Assembly: GCA_029945375.1 (NCBI GenBank)
Contig: CM057059.1
Span: forward strand, 3,162,001-3,226,000
Source of the DNA: Agaricus subrufescens
Taxonomy: Eukaryota; Basidiomycota; Agaricomycetes; Agaricales; Agaricaceae
Length of the DNA: 64,000 bases
Direction of reading: 5' to 3'
Part shown: in pieces, positions 46,027 through 55,631 of the stretch
Position numbering within the stretch: the first letter of the stretch is position 1
How the letters are laid out: every line of letters starts with the position of its first letter
Notes under the pieces: model-generated
Database searches by the model: none
Seen by the model: the letters and a program-made list of their open reading frames with translations, nothing else
What the model was told of the DNA's origin: nothing
Position numbers and translations under genes: made by a program

Positions 46027-46966
46027 ATGTCTACTGATGCTTTGCAGCGACACGGAACATACTATATCCCTGAAGGCGATCTCCATTTTCTAGTGAGTGA
46101 CTCAAATAATCTCGCTCTTCCTCGCTGAATGTTGAAAAATTGTTACAGGTAGGGCGGACGCGGTTTCGCGTACACTCGTTTTTTTTTCTTCGGGAATCCA
46201 GGTATTGGAGGAGTCGGATGGCGGGACCTGTCTCTCCAGGGACGCACTATGAGCGTCCCGGATTTGATGAAACCACTGCCTTCCTGATTGAAGGTATTGA
46301 AGCGGAGGATTTTGCCCAGTTTCTATGGATATTCTATAATCCGTACGCTCCTTCAATATTATCGTTTCATGAAATTTCCAAAGCAGTCTATAATCGTTCG
46401 ATCACAGGCTTTTCGATATCTACGATACATCCTTAGGAAACTGGGAAATAATCCTCAGCTTGGCGAATCAATGGGAATGCGAGAGGGTTCGAGAAGTCGC
46501 GGTCGAACATATCGACAAACTCCCCGGTGTTACGGATACCCACAAGATCAAAATATACCGTGATAACAATGTACCACGGAGGTTTCTTATTCCGCTCTAT
46601 ATTGCTCTGGCTCGGCGGGAAAGTAGGCTTGAACGCACAGAGTTTCAGTATCTTGATAATGAGGACCTTTACTATATCGTTACTGCGCGAGAAATGCTTC
46701 GTACGCCACTACCGCCACCGAGTGGGCGTGCTGGGACCAATCGTGTGGCGGGTCCGATGAGGAGGGATATTAGCGAAGAAGAAATTTTTGCTACGGCTTT
46801 TGAGATGACTGTTGAGGAGATTCAAGGCATCATGTCACCTGGTATGTTTCTTCCTTGTTGTTTATTACGATTCCATTGTCAATTTAAGATTTTGTTCGGA
46901 CCTGACCCCGAGATTTTTTCTTTTGACTGTTTAGATACTGATATAGGTCCTGCTCGCCGGGCTTAA
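46027..46966 (+). CDS. BTB/POZ-like protein 6
   Basis: Exon 1 (from 46027) reads MSTDALQRHGTYYIPEGDLH and ends in FL (phase 0). Exon 2 starts VGRTRFRVHSFFFLRESRYW and ends FAQFLWIFYNP (phase 2). Exon 3 starts LFDIYDTSLGNWEIILSLAN, then WECERVREVAVEHI, KIYRDNNVPRRFLIPLYIAL and NEDLYYIVTAREMLRTPLPP. A last phase-1 intron (G|GTATGT to TTTAG) joins a short end, DTDIGPARRA. Reading through this intron also stays open, adding hydrophobic residues; splicing is preferred because paralogs have the same intron. About 265 aa. Partner unknown. Confidence 0.82.
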
Positions 46967-47941
46967 TGTGTATTCCGACATCCCGGAAGTGGAAGCTGAA
47001 CCCACTAGAGGGTGTGTTTGGGTTCCAGTTTCAGAGATGTAGCGTGTGGCCGCTAGTTGGGAGTAAGATGAAGACTTGAGGGATTTTTTTGTGTCTTTTT
47101 TTGGGAACATGAGTAGTGAAAAATTAGAATAGCCCTGGCTAGATTCGCTTTTTTTCTTGGGTAGAATACTTCTGAGCTAATATAGATAATGTGTGGGGTT
47201 TTTCTTTCGGTACTTTGATGTACAACGGGCCAAGCGTCGAATCGCTCAGCAGTGGTACTGATCAATACAAGGACGGATCTTTGAGTGATCCCATCAAATC
47301 AGCCTTGATCGTCTCATGTTGACAGCTGAATTGAGATGTAAACACAGTGACACACAGCTTGCATATTCATATACTCCCAACACGTTGTAGAGGTATTTCT
47401 GTCAGAACTGTCATTATCGAAGTGTCTCGAAGATTCATGCTTTCTACATGTTTTTTCCTTCTCAGGAACCTTCTGCCGCTCGTGTTTACCCGAGAGAAGG
47501 CTTCAATTGATAATTAATCCTACCCTTCTTCGTCTCTCATCGATGGCGATACGGCTGTGTCGTCTCTTCAAGAGTACGTGAAGCCTTGAAGTTGTCCATC
47601 CGGGAACTCTTCCGCAACTCCCACAGTACGCGATGTCGGCGTTAGAAGTCTACAAGAAGTTTCGACTACAACTAGACGATGTTTACGTGGCTCAACCCGA
47701 GTAGTGGACAATAAGTTCAATCGTCATCATTATACCCTTATTCTAGAGAACACCGAAATTAACCAACATGAGGCAGATGAATCAGCCTACGCCCTGCACC
47801 CCCCAGCGGTAATCGCTCTGGTCCAGGTTGTGGGGAACCAATAGATAACAACCCGATTCGTTCGAAACCCTACTTCTCTCATCTACCCTTTCCCCCCCCT
47901 CTCAACCTCAATACCTTACCTGCCCACGCACGTTATCACTC
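46967..47941. other. intergenic between BTB-like genes 6 and 7
   Basis: No gene seen. A pyrimidine-rich stretch with a run of eight C (about 47890) precedes the next ATG, as is common in fungal promoters. The minus frame at 47053-47265 is unsupported. Confidence 0.5.
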
Positions 47942-48965
47942 ATGCCTCCGAAACCAAACAATGCTGGACTTGATGGTATCGGTTCTGGTCGAAACCCTAG
48001 TCTAGCTCCGCATCCGGATTACTATATCAAAGGAGGAGACCTTTACTTCTTGGTAGGATTACTTTGGTCTGGACTGCGTTCCATTGACTGATGTTATGTG
48101 TTGGCAGTTGACCCCGACTCTGTATAGAGTCCATTCACATTTCTTTATCCGAGAATCTAAATTTTGGAGGGATGAGCTTCTTGGGCCTGCTGGTTCTTGC
48201 AAAGATGAGCCTTTGAGAAAAGGCAGTACTAGCTCGAATGCGATTATACTACCTGAAGACCCAAAGAATTTTGACCGTCTACTATGGGTTTTCTATAACA
48301 CGTGGGTGGCGACTGACGTCCCTTTCTTTCTCTTTCTCTGGAAGACGATGATGATGCTCATTATATTCTGTAGTCTGTTTGGTGATTATTCAAAAGCAGG
48401 ATTGCAAGATTGGATTACTGTAATCGGATATGCGACAAAGTGGGATTTTCCTCAAGTTAAAGAGTTGGCCATTCGTCATTTACAAACATATGACATGGAC
48501 CCGATTTCGCGAATAAAGTTGTATCAAGATAACCAACTTCCAGAGAAATACTTGTTCCCGTTGTATGTCCAAGTTGCTTCTCGCGAGGAAGTATTGGGAT
48601 TGGAGGAATCGAAGGCGTTGGGGATGGAGACATTGGTTCTTATCCATCAAGCTCGTGAACGACTGAGATCGCCCCCTGCACCAGCGAATAATCGGATGCT
48701 TAGCCCTATCCGTACGGATCTTAAGCCCACGGATGTCATTGATATTGTTTCTGCGACGTTTAACATCTCGTTTGCGGGTATGAACGTAATTCCAGGTGAT
48801 TAATTCTCTCGCTTACTCTGAAAGCATGTGGCGGATTGACTAATTATTTACTTTACCCTTGCTGTAGGTATCAATATCAATGGATCACCGCTTTCTGCTG
48901 GAGGACAGACTCCAGGGTCTGGGGGAGGAGGAGGGCTGCCGTTTTTCAAAAGAGTAGGAAAGTGA
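47942..48965 (+). CDS. BTB/POZ-like protein 7
   Basis: Exon 1 encodes MPPKPNNAGLDGIGSGRNPS and ends DYYIKGGDLYFL (phase 0). Exon 2 reads LTPTLYRVHSHFFIRESKFW, RKGSTSSNAIILPEDPKNFD and LLWVFYNT (phase 2). The next intron (GTGGGT at 48302 to TGTAG at 48373) happens to have no stop, so a longer unspliced frame exists; its hydrophobic content and the paralogs argue for splicing. Exon 3 reads LFGDYSKAGLQDWITVIGYA, KWDFPQVKELAIRHLQTYDM, RIKLYQDNQLPEKYLFPLYV and LGMETLVLIHQARERLRSPP. A phase-1 intron leads to a glycine-rich end (INGSPLSAGGQTPGSGGGGG, then FKRVGK). About 300 aa. Confidence 0.85.
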
Positions 48966-49924
48966 TGATTTCATCGATAAGACTGAGATCTAGCTCTGGC
49001 CTGTGGGGCTGATATGTTTTAAAACCGGGACCTTCGACTAGCCCTCCGCGGGGCAGGCTTTTTTGTAAAACTTGTTTCATGTTCATTCTTGTTCATTACC
49101 ATGTAGTTTCTTTCTGTACCATTATAGGTTGTGCATACTTGTCCTCATTTGTTTTGTACAATACGACGTATCATTCTGGAAGTATCTCGAAGCGATCGCG
49201 CGGCTGCGGATGGACATGAGGTTTAGAATTAACTCATTAATCTCGCTCAGCCTTTCAGGCCCCACCCCGGCTCAAGTTGAGATGTGCTCCACTGGGCGCA
49301 GCCAGGGTCTGGTTGATTGGGGGGATGCTTCGTCTGCTCAGATACCCAGTGCAAACATCATACACGAGCTGGCGTTTATTTTTAGCCCTGCTCTGATCAT
49401 CTCTTGGCCCCCTCTATGTGGCACACCAGGACTCTCCAAGCATCTTCGTCCAGATCGCGTGCTGGAAGTTTCTACACCAGACCGGCTGAATAGGCTCGGG
49501 GTGTTGTCGGAGGCTGAACTCTACTATCGCGCATCAGAGCGGAAGTAATCTGCGTGAACCCTTAGTCCTAAGAAAATTTTTTCCTCCGCGCCAGGTCTTT
49601 GGCTCGTGGTCGGGCATCTTGCCCACGGACTTTTTGATTCCAAGACGTATACAGTCGCACAGCCTGACACGAGGAGCTGTATCAAGCTTACGTCCCGACC
49701 ATCCAGACAATGGTCAGGGTTGGACCTGCCTCGTGTCGATCGGAACAAGGGGGGTAAAGCTCTACTTTTTTGTGTCAAGGAGGGAGGGCGAAAAAGCGTC
49801 GAGTTGGGGACAACGTGTTCGGCTGCCTACACGTGTTCAACGTTATCGTTTGGATTCAAATACCGAGCTCTTCTTCTTTCCATCTTTACCCCCTCCCCCT
49901 CTCTCCCTCTCCCCTATCTCTGTT
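48966..49924. other. intergenic between BTB-like genes 7 and 8
   Basis: Frames at 49072-49548 (+), 49524-49778 (-) and 49606-50029 (+) show no family resemblance; the last overlaps the start of the next gene in the wrong frame. A strong CT-rich tract (49866-49921) directly precedes the ATG. Confidence 0.5.
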
Positions 49925-51662
49925 ATGGCCCACCTTCACGACTCGTCTTTCCGCTCCTTAGTACGTTATGAAGAGTATTATCTCTCCGGCGGTGATCTAT
50001 TTTTCATGGTATTTGCCACTTCTTGGTAACTTTTTGCTGTGTGCTGATCGATGTATAGGTCGATCATCATATGTTCCGAGTGCATCGATACTTCTTCGAG
50101 CGAGAAAGCTCTTACTTCAAGGGCAAGCTTGCTACACCAGCGTCTCCTGGAGCTACTCGCCAGGGCACGAGCGAGAGCAACGCGATTGTCATAGACGATG
50201 TCAAGGCTCACGAATTCGCGCGGTTCTTATGGGTTTTCTATAACCCGTGAGTCGCGTCATGTTTCAATTCTTGTGTCCTGATGTGTTTACCTTGGCATAG
50301 GAAATACTCATTATACCACGCGTCTGTCGCTGACTGGGTCGCGATTCTAAACCTCTCCCATCGATGGGCGTTCCCAGAGGTCAAGGAACTCGCTGTACGC
50401 GAACTGGAGAAACAACCAATGGGAGATGTGGACCGCGTCGTTGTCTACCAAGACAACAACGTGAACAAAAATCTACTTATACCCTGTTATGCGGCTCTAT
50501 GTGAACGTGACGAACCGTTAACGGCTCAGGAAGGTCGTCGCATGGGTATCGAGACTTCGCTCACCATTGCGCACCTCCGAGAAATGGCCCGTCGATCACC
50601 TAACGACTGTCGCTCACCGGCACCGGCGACCTACCATGGACTCGACCTACAGTCACTTGTACGCGAATTGTTCGAGATCCCGGCTCTTCTCGAGGATGAT
50701 TTGGCTCCAGTGACACCATTAGGTGGACCGGTGATAACCGTCTATACCCTTTCTTCAGTTGTTGTTTCTGACACATCGTCTCTGTTCTCTAGTTAACACC
50801 CCCCCTCCAGAAACCGCGAACGGGATCACTATCACAGTCAATGGACCTACCTCCACTACAGGAGACGCCAGCACGGACCCCACCAGCCAACACGCCACCA
50901 GCACGACCGATCACTCCGCCGCCGTCCCTCCCGCCACCAATGGCACCGGTTCAGGCGCCCCTAACACAACCTCAGCAACCGGCGCCACCAACGCCACCAA
51001 CGCCACCAAAACCGGAACGACCACAAGTACAAACGGCACCAATACCGGCTCTGGGCAAGGTCAAACAAACGGGCGACCAGTCTCGCCCATCAACACCCGC
51101 GTTAGAAACCCCGGTACCGGAAACACCGAGCCAGGGAACGAAGCTGGCAAAGACAAAGAAGGCAAAGAAGGCAAAGAAGGAGGAGACACCGGCGACGCCA
51201 GTTGGTACGACAATGCCAAAAATAGAAGAAAGCAAGGGGGCAAACGGGTCTAAAGTCGATGAGGGTTCGAAGTCATCGGAAGGGGATGAGAAGAAGGATA
51301 AGGTTGATGGTTTGACGGTGAAGGAGTCTGATAAGAAGGGAGAGAAGGATGCCGGTTCACAGAAAAGTAACGAAAAGGGGGCTGGTTCCTCCACTGCCAC
51401 TGCTGCTGTCGGTGAGCCGATCAAGGTGAATGGTTCTTCAACTACGGACGGTGTTTCCACGGATCCTGCAGCTGCTGATACGACAAGTTCTGAGGGAAAT
51501 ACGGGTGCTACGCACCCGCTGGGGCACAACTTATTCACTCCTGGATCACCGACCAAGTCTAGAGCGGACCCGTTCAGTAATGCTGATTACTTAAAATCAC
51601 CTCAGGAGAAGGCCAAGTCTCCGGGGTTGTTTGGAAGCATTTTGAACAAAACAGGATTCTGA
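49925..51662 (+). CDS. BTB/POZ-like protein 8 with long disordered tail
   Basis: Exon 1 starts MAHLHDSSFRSLVRYEEYYL and ends SGGDLFFM (phase 0). Exon 2 reads VDHHMFRVHRYFFERESSYF and ends FARFLWVFYNP (phase 2). Exon 3 reads KYSLYHASVADWVAILNLSH, WAFPEVKELAVRELEKQP, YQDNNVNKNLLIPCYAALCE and LTAQEGRRMGIETSLTIAHL. After an intron (donor GTGATA near 50731, acceptor ending at 50792) the tail continues in the frame that holds MDLPPLQETPARTPP. It is proline-rich to about 51100, then a Lys/Ala stretch (AKTKKAKKAKKEE), a Ser/Lys/Glu-rich part, and a conserved-looking end PFSNADYLKSPQEKAKSPGL. The tail is about 290 aa, longer than the domain. The overlapping frame at 50759-51253 and the antisense frame at 50972-51556 are composition artefacts. 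Confidence 0.85.
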
Positions 51663-51825
51663 GACTCATAGCTACTCATGTTCAATGTCATACTTTCGTA
51701 CATTTTTGTTATCATTTGCATATCACGGTTATGAATACACGACATTTTTGTTTCTGACGTTCAATTACGGCAATCAAAAATAGTGTGACCCGAAATCCGG
51801 CAGACTTGATTGAGTAATTCACAAG

Positions 51826-52197
51826 ATGTTGAACACGGCCTACATCCCTCATGCACTCTATTCCATCGCTATAACCTCGATATCTATCCATCTTGTCAGT
51901 CATAAACATGCCATAGCGGATGAACGCACGCGTATTGCTGCGCGAATTGCGACTCTTGAGTCGGTAGCGGCTCAGTTGCGCGACAAGAAACCTCTTTCGG
52001 TGGAAGAACTTGACCGGTTGCAGCGGATGGCGCAGCCGCCTTCATCGCCGGAGGCTGAACGTGGGCAACTCGTGAGGGAGGAAATTGGGTGGAAGGAAGT
52101 GATTTTTGGGAAGAAGAGAAGTGAGGAGGGTGAGATGAGCGAGTATGATCGTCGGGATTGGGAGAAAGGTATTCTTGTTCATTGTGCGGTCCTTTGA
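51826..52197 (+). CDS. small membrane-anchored coiled-coil protein
   Basis: A 123 aa frame starting MLNTAYIPHALYSIAITSIS. Residues about 5-25 form a moderately hydrophobic helix that could be a membrane anchor. A helical, charged region follows (ADERTRIAARIATLESVAAQ, then KKPLSVEELDRLQRMAQ), probably coiled coil, and an acidic/basic end (EIGWKEVIFGKKRSEEGEMS, then DRRDWEKG). The last residues may be different if an intron begins at GAAAG|GTATTC (52170). It does not have the BTB motifs of its neighbours. No family recognised; it converges with BTB-like gene 9. Confidence 0.6.
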   Translation: MLNTAYIPHALYSIAITSISIHLVSHKHAIADERTRIAARIATLESVAAQLRDKKPLSVEELDRLQRMAQPPSSPEAERGQLVREEIGWKEVIFGKKRSEEGEMSEYDRRDWEKGILVHCAVL

Positions 52198-52287
52198 AAT
52201 ATTCGACTGAGTCGATGCCAGTTCAACAGGAAATAGAAAAACAAAAGTAATCTATACACAAATGTTACAAACCTCCCCATGGTTCTC

Positions 52288-53021
52288 TTACCTAACCATC
52301 TTCTTCTTTCCCTTTTTCCCCTTAACTCCTGGAGCTGGAATAACCGGAGTTGGAATATCAGAGTGATCAGGTACAGGTACACCAGCGGCTCCTTGTGCCC
52401 ACGCAATCTTCATCGCTATCTTCGTCCCAATTTTCTCCAACTCGGCCTCGTTTAGAGCTCTCCTTTGACTAACAATTTTGCTGACCAGTGGTTCAATCCA
52501 TTCATCCAAATTATTCTCCTTTGCACATATTAACGCCTCGACGAGATCTCCAGCGAAGAAGATATCCTTCAAATTTCTCGCGGCTTTCTGTCTTACATCG
52601 TCGAGCCGGAATACTTTGCTCAACCGAAGGACGCTCTGCCATTGGTCTGAACTCAAGTTTTCAGGCGTATTGTAGAGTCTGAAGGACGTCATTGAATGCT
52701 AACATTTGTGTCCGATATGGTGAGAGCTGTTTGCTTACCTGGGATACACAGCGCGAAGCAACTGCAAAAATTCATCTTTCCTTATATCTTCCCCGAGAAT
52801 TACCAGATCGTCACTGTTGTCAGATATTTCTTTAAGAGGGCTGATATCCGCGTTTGGCATCAGAAACATGTGTCGAGGAACGCGAAACCGCGTGTCCTCA
52901 ACCTTGGATCAAGTGTCTTAGTACATTGGGTCTCCAAAGTCCAATATCGTGGACCTCGTACCTGGAACGTTCGGAACGAGAAATAGAAATCGGGGTCCCG
53001 TTTTGTGGAGGGTTCCGCCAT
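52288..53021 (-). CDS. BTB/POZ-like protein 9 (second type)
   Basis: First of three related minus-strand genes. The true start is at 53021 (MAEPSTKRDPDFYFSFRTFQ, exon 52962-53021), not the methionine that opens the long frame at 52692, which lies inside the second intron. Exon 2 reads VEDTRFRVPRHMFLMPNADI, then ISDNSDDLVILGEDI and FLQLLRAVYP. After a phase-2 intron, exon 3 reads RLYNTPENLSSDQWQSVLRL, FRLDDVRQKAARNLKDIFFA, ALICAKENNLDEWIEPLV and LEKIGTKIAMKIAWAQGAAG. The tail is proline-rich and ends in lysines (VKGKKGKKKMVR). The sequence differs strongly from genes 1-8, but intron positions and phases are the same, so it belongs to the same superfamily. About 190 aa. Confidence 0.85.
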
Positions 53022-53648
53022 TGAGTCACTGGGATTGAGTGGTGGGTGTGTTCACTGCCAATCTAAGTTCTTTTGAAGTCATTGACTACCCAGCGAGAAA
53101 GGACTAGTAGTTTCTATTGCATCGAGAAGCCATTTATCGCCGATCAGATAAGAGAACATGACTGTGCCTCGAGGTGCTACACAGAAACTTCTGGATCGCT
53201 ACTGTAGTTTTGTGAGTTGTTCGTCGTTGTTTCTGAGCCTGCCAGACAACCTAATCGCTCCTGGACTTGTAGCCATTGGTCAACTGTTGTCTATTCAAAA
53301 CGCCTTGTCGTCCCTTTCTCCATTACCAGCATTTTGATGCATTGTGATCACATCACAAGACCGACTCTGGCCAGGTAAAAGGCCTTCTTTGTACGTCATT
53401 GGGTATTTGATCTAACGCTCACCACTGGGTTCATCGCTGACAAATATCTGTAGTCATGTGGGAGAACATTTTACGAAGGTTTATTGCCGTTTTCTTTCAC
53501 ATGGCCTCCATGTAAACTGAAGACTCCTCGCACGACCCGCTTCTATATGCCGTATTCACTGTCATCTATCTTGCTGCTCGGGTAATAAGAAACGCTCGTG
53601 AGGGTGCCGTACGATATGGTGTGCTCGTACGCGTGTAACAACTTAACG
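53022..53648. other. upstream region of BTB-like gene 9
   Basis: About 53097-53215 is duplicated upstream of genes 10 and 11 (block AGATAAGA then TGCCTCGAGGT). No gene or TATA box recognised. Confidence 0.5.
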
Positions 53649-54374
53649 TTAGAGCCCTCCAATCCCGAGGCCTAGCGCACCAGCATTCAATAGGTTTTGA
53701 GAACCCCACGATGAACCTCTATGCGAGCTCGCAGCTCCCTGTGCCCACGCAATCTTCATCGCTATCTTCGTCCCAAGTTTTTCTAGTTCCTCCTCACTCA
53801 AATCTTTTTGTTGACTAACAACTTTTTTGACCAACGGCTCGACCCAGTCATCCAGATTATTCTCTTTCGCGCATAATAACGCCTCGAAGAGGTCTCCAGC
53901 AAAGAAGATATCTTTCAGGTTTTTTGCGGCTTTCTGGCGAACATCGTCGAGTCGAAATATTTTACTCAGCCGGAGGACGCTCTGCCACTGGTTTGGACTT
54001 AACTCTTCGGGGGTATTGTAATGCCTAAGGGACATCATCGAATTTGTGAACTCTTGCATATTGACAGATATGGCAGGGATAGTTGGCCTACCTCGGATAA
54101 ACCGCGCGCAGCAACTGTAAGAAGTCATCTTTCGTTATGTCTTTATTGAGCACTACCAAGTCGTCATCGTTATTTGTTCCTTGTCGAACAGGGTTGATAT
54201 CCGCGTTTGGCATCAGAAACAAGTGTCGAGGTACGCGAAATAGGGTATCCTCGACCTTGAACCGAATTATTGAGCATGTTTGGTCTCTGATGTTCAAAGA
54301 CACAGGTCCCATACCTGGAATGTACGGAATGAGAAGTAGAAATTGGGATCCCGCTGTGGAGTGGTCTCAGCCAT
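53649..54374 (-). CDS. BTB/POZ-like protein 10 (second type)
   Basis: Start at 54374: MAETTPQRDPNFYFSFRTFQ, then a phase-0 intron, VEDTLFRVPRHLFLMPNADI with NPVRQGTNNDDDLVVLNKDI, FLQLLRAVYP and a phase-2 intron. Exon 3 is RHYNTPEELSPNQWQSVLRL, FRLDDVRQKAAKNLKDIFFA, ALLCAKENNLDDWVEPLVKK and LEKLGTKIAMKIAWAQGAAS. The tail is glycine/serine-rich (SSWGSQNLLNAGALGLGIGG). The methionine at 54128 belongs to the intron and is not the start. It closely resembles gene 11. Function unknown. Confidence 0.85.
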
Positions 54375-54953
54375 TGAGTCAGCTGTGTTGATTGGTGGGT
54401 ATGTGAACTGGCACCCTGAGTGTTTTGAGAATGCTGACCGTTCAACGAGAAAAGACTAGCAGGTTCTATCCGATCTAGAAGACGTGTAACGTAGATCAGA
54501 TAAGAAAATGTGACAATGCCTCGAGGTACTGTGCAGAGACTTATTAATCGCGGGTATAGTCTGTGAACGTGATCTTCACTCTTCACAACTTATGGATTGC
54601 AAGTGATCGGTGAGTACTGTGCAATGAGATCTTCGTGAAATGTGGGTAGATGATCAAACGCGGATTTGGGCTTTACCCCTATAGAACTCTTGGCGCAATG
54701 TGCACAGGGGCGACGACCCTGCGCGTTCTGTTCAATCGCCGCTTCTCACTCCCTGCTTTGTGGTCATCAATTACTCATTCGCTTGCTGATAATCCTTGTA
54801 CAAAACTCACGTAGGAGAGCACCTTACTTCCGGAGCTTATCGCTGCCTTTATTAAGAAGCCGCATGTTTAGCGCCCTTCACATATCCTCAATGACATGAT
54901 TCGAAAGTTGCTTGCATGACCAGCCGCTGCACTGCTTATCATATGGCTCGATA
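54375..54953. other. upstream region of BTB-like gene 10
   Basis: Duplicated flank: 54454-54565 matches the regions upstream of genes 9 and 11, and 54640-54740 (GATTTGGGCTTTACCC, CCCTGCGCGTTCTGTTCAAT) matches 55910-55990. No gene seen. Confidence 0.55.
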
Positions 54954-55631
54954 TTACAAGTCCACACCCCTTCGGCTGGACCTACCAGCGGCTCCCTGTG
55001 CATAAGCAATCCTCATCGCTATCTTCGTCCCAACTCTCTCCAACTCAGCCTCATTGAGAACTCTTTTTTGGCTAACAATTTTGTTGGCCAGCGGCCCGAT
55101 CCAGTCCTTGAAATCGTTCTCTTTCGCACACATCAGCGCTTCGACGAGATCTCCGGCGAAGAAGATGTCCTTCAGGTTTCTCGCAGCTTTCTGTCTTACA
55201 TCGTTAAGGCGAAAAGTTTTGCTCAATCGGAGGACGCTCTGCCACTGGTCCAAACTTAACTTCTCAGGCTTGTTGTAGTGTCTAATGGACGTCATCTGAA
55301 AGTTGGTCCTTTGTCCAATGTGGCGAGAGCTTTTTTTGCCTACCTTGGATATACCGCGCGAAGCAACTGCAAAAAGTCATCTTTCTTTATGTCTTTACCG
55401 AGAACCACCAGGTCGTCATTGTTGTCTGTTCCTGTTCCTTGTCGAACAGGGTTGATATCCGCATTCGGCATCAGAAAAAGGTGTCGAGGCACGCGAAACA
55501 ACGTATTCTCGACCTTGAACCCAGTTTTGAGCATGTTTGGTCTTTGGCGTTGTACAGCATGGGCTTCATACCTGGAATGTTCGGAAGGAGAAATAGAAAC
55601 TAGGATCCCGTTGTGTGGAGGCCTCAGCCAT
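54954..55631 (-). CDS. BTB/POZ-like protein 11 (second type)
   Basis: Start at 55631: MAEASTQRDPSFYFSFRTFQ, phase-0 intron, then VENTLFRVPRHLFLMPNADI, GTDNNDDLVVLGKDI and FLQLLRAVYP, phase-2 intron, then RHYNKPEKLSLDQWQSVLRL, FRLNDVRQKAARNLKDIFFA, ALMCAKENDFKDWIGPLANK and LERVGTKIAMRIAYAQGAAG. It has the shortest tail of the three (RSSRRGVDL). The shared duplicated 5' flank marks it as a recent tandem copy. Function unknown. Confidence 0.85.

Noticed and set aside
50759..51253. Ser/Thr/Asn-rich open frame of 164 codons on +
   Set aside because: It overlaps the tail of BTB-like gene 8. The alternative frame joins the domain exon in phase and continues 400 bases further to a motif-like end. 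The open frame here follows from repetitive codon composition.
50972..51556. 194-codon open frame on - with Phe/Ser-rich sequence
   Set aside because: Antisense shadow of the Lys/Glu/Ser-rich tail of gene 8; no start context, domain or splice partner.
52288..52692. Start of BTB-like gene 9 at the first methionine of the long frame (MTSFRLYN)
   Set aside because: This methionine lies in the last bases of an intron. Splicing at CTTCAG joins exon 2 (VYP) in frame with RLYNTPE, matching genes 10 and 11.
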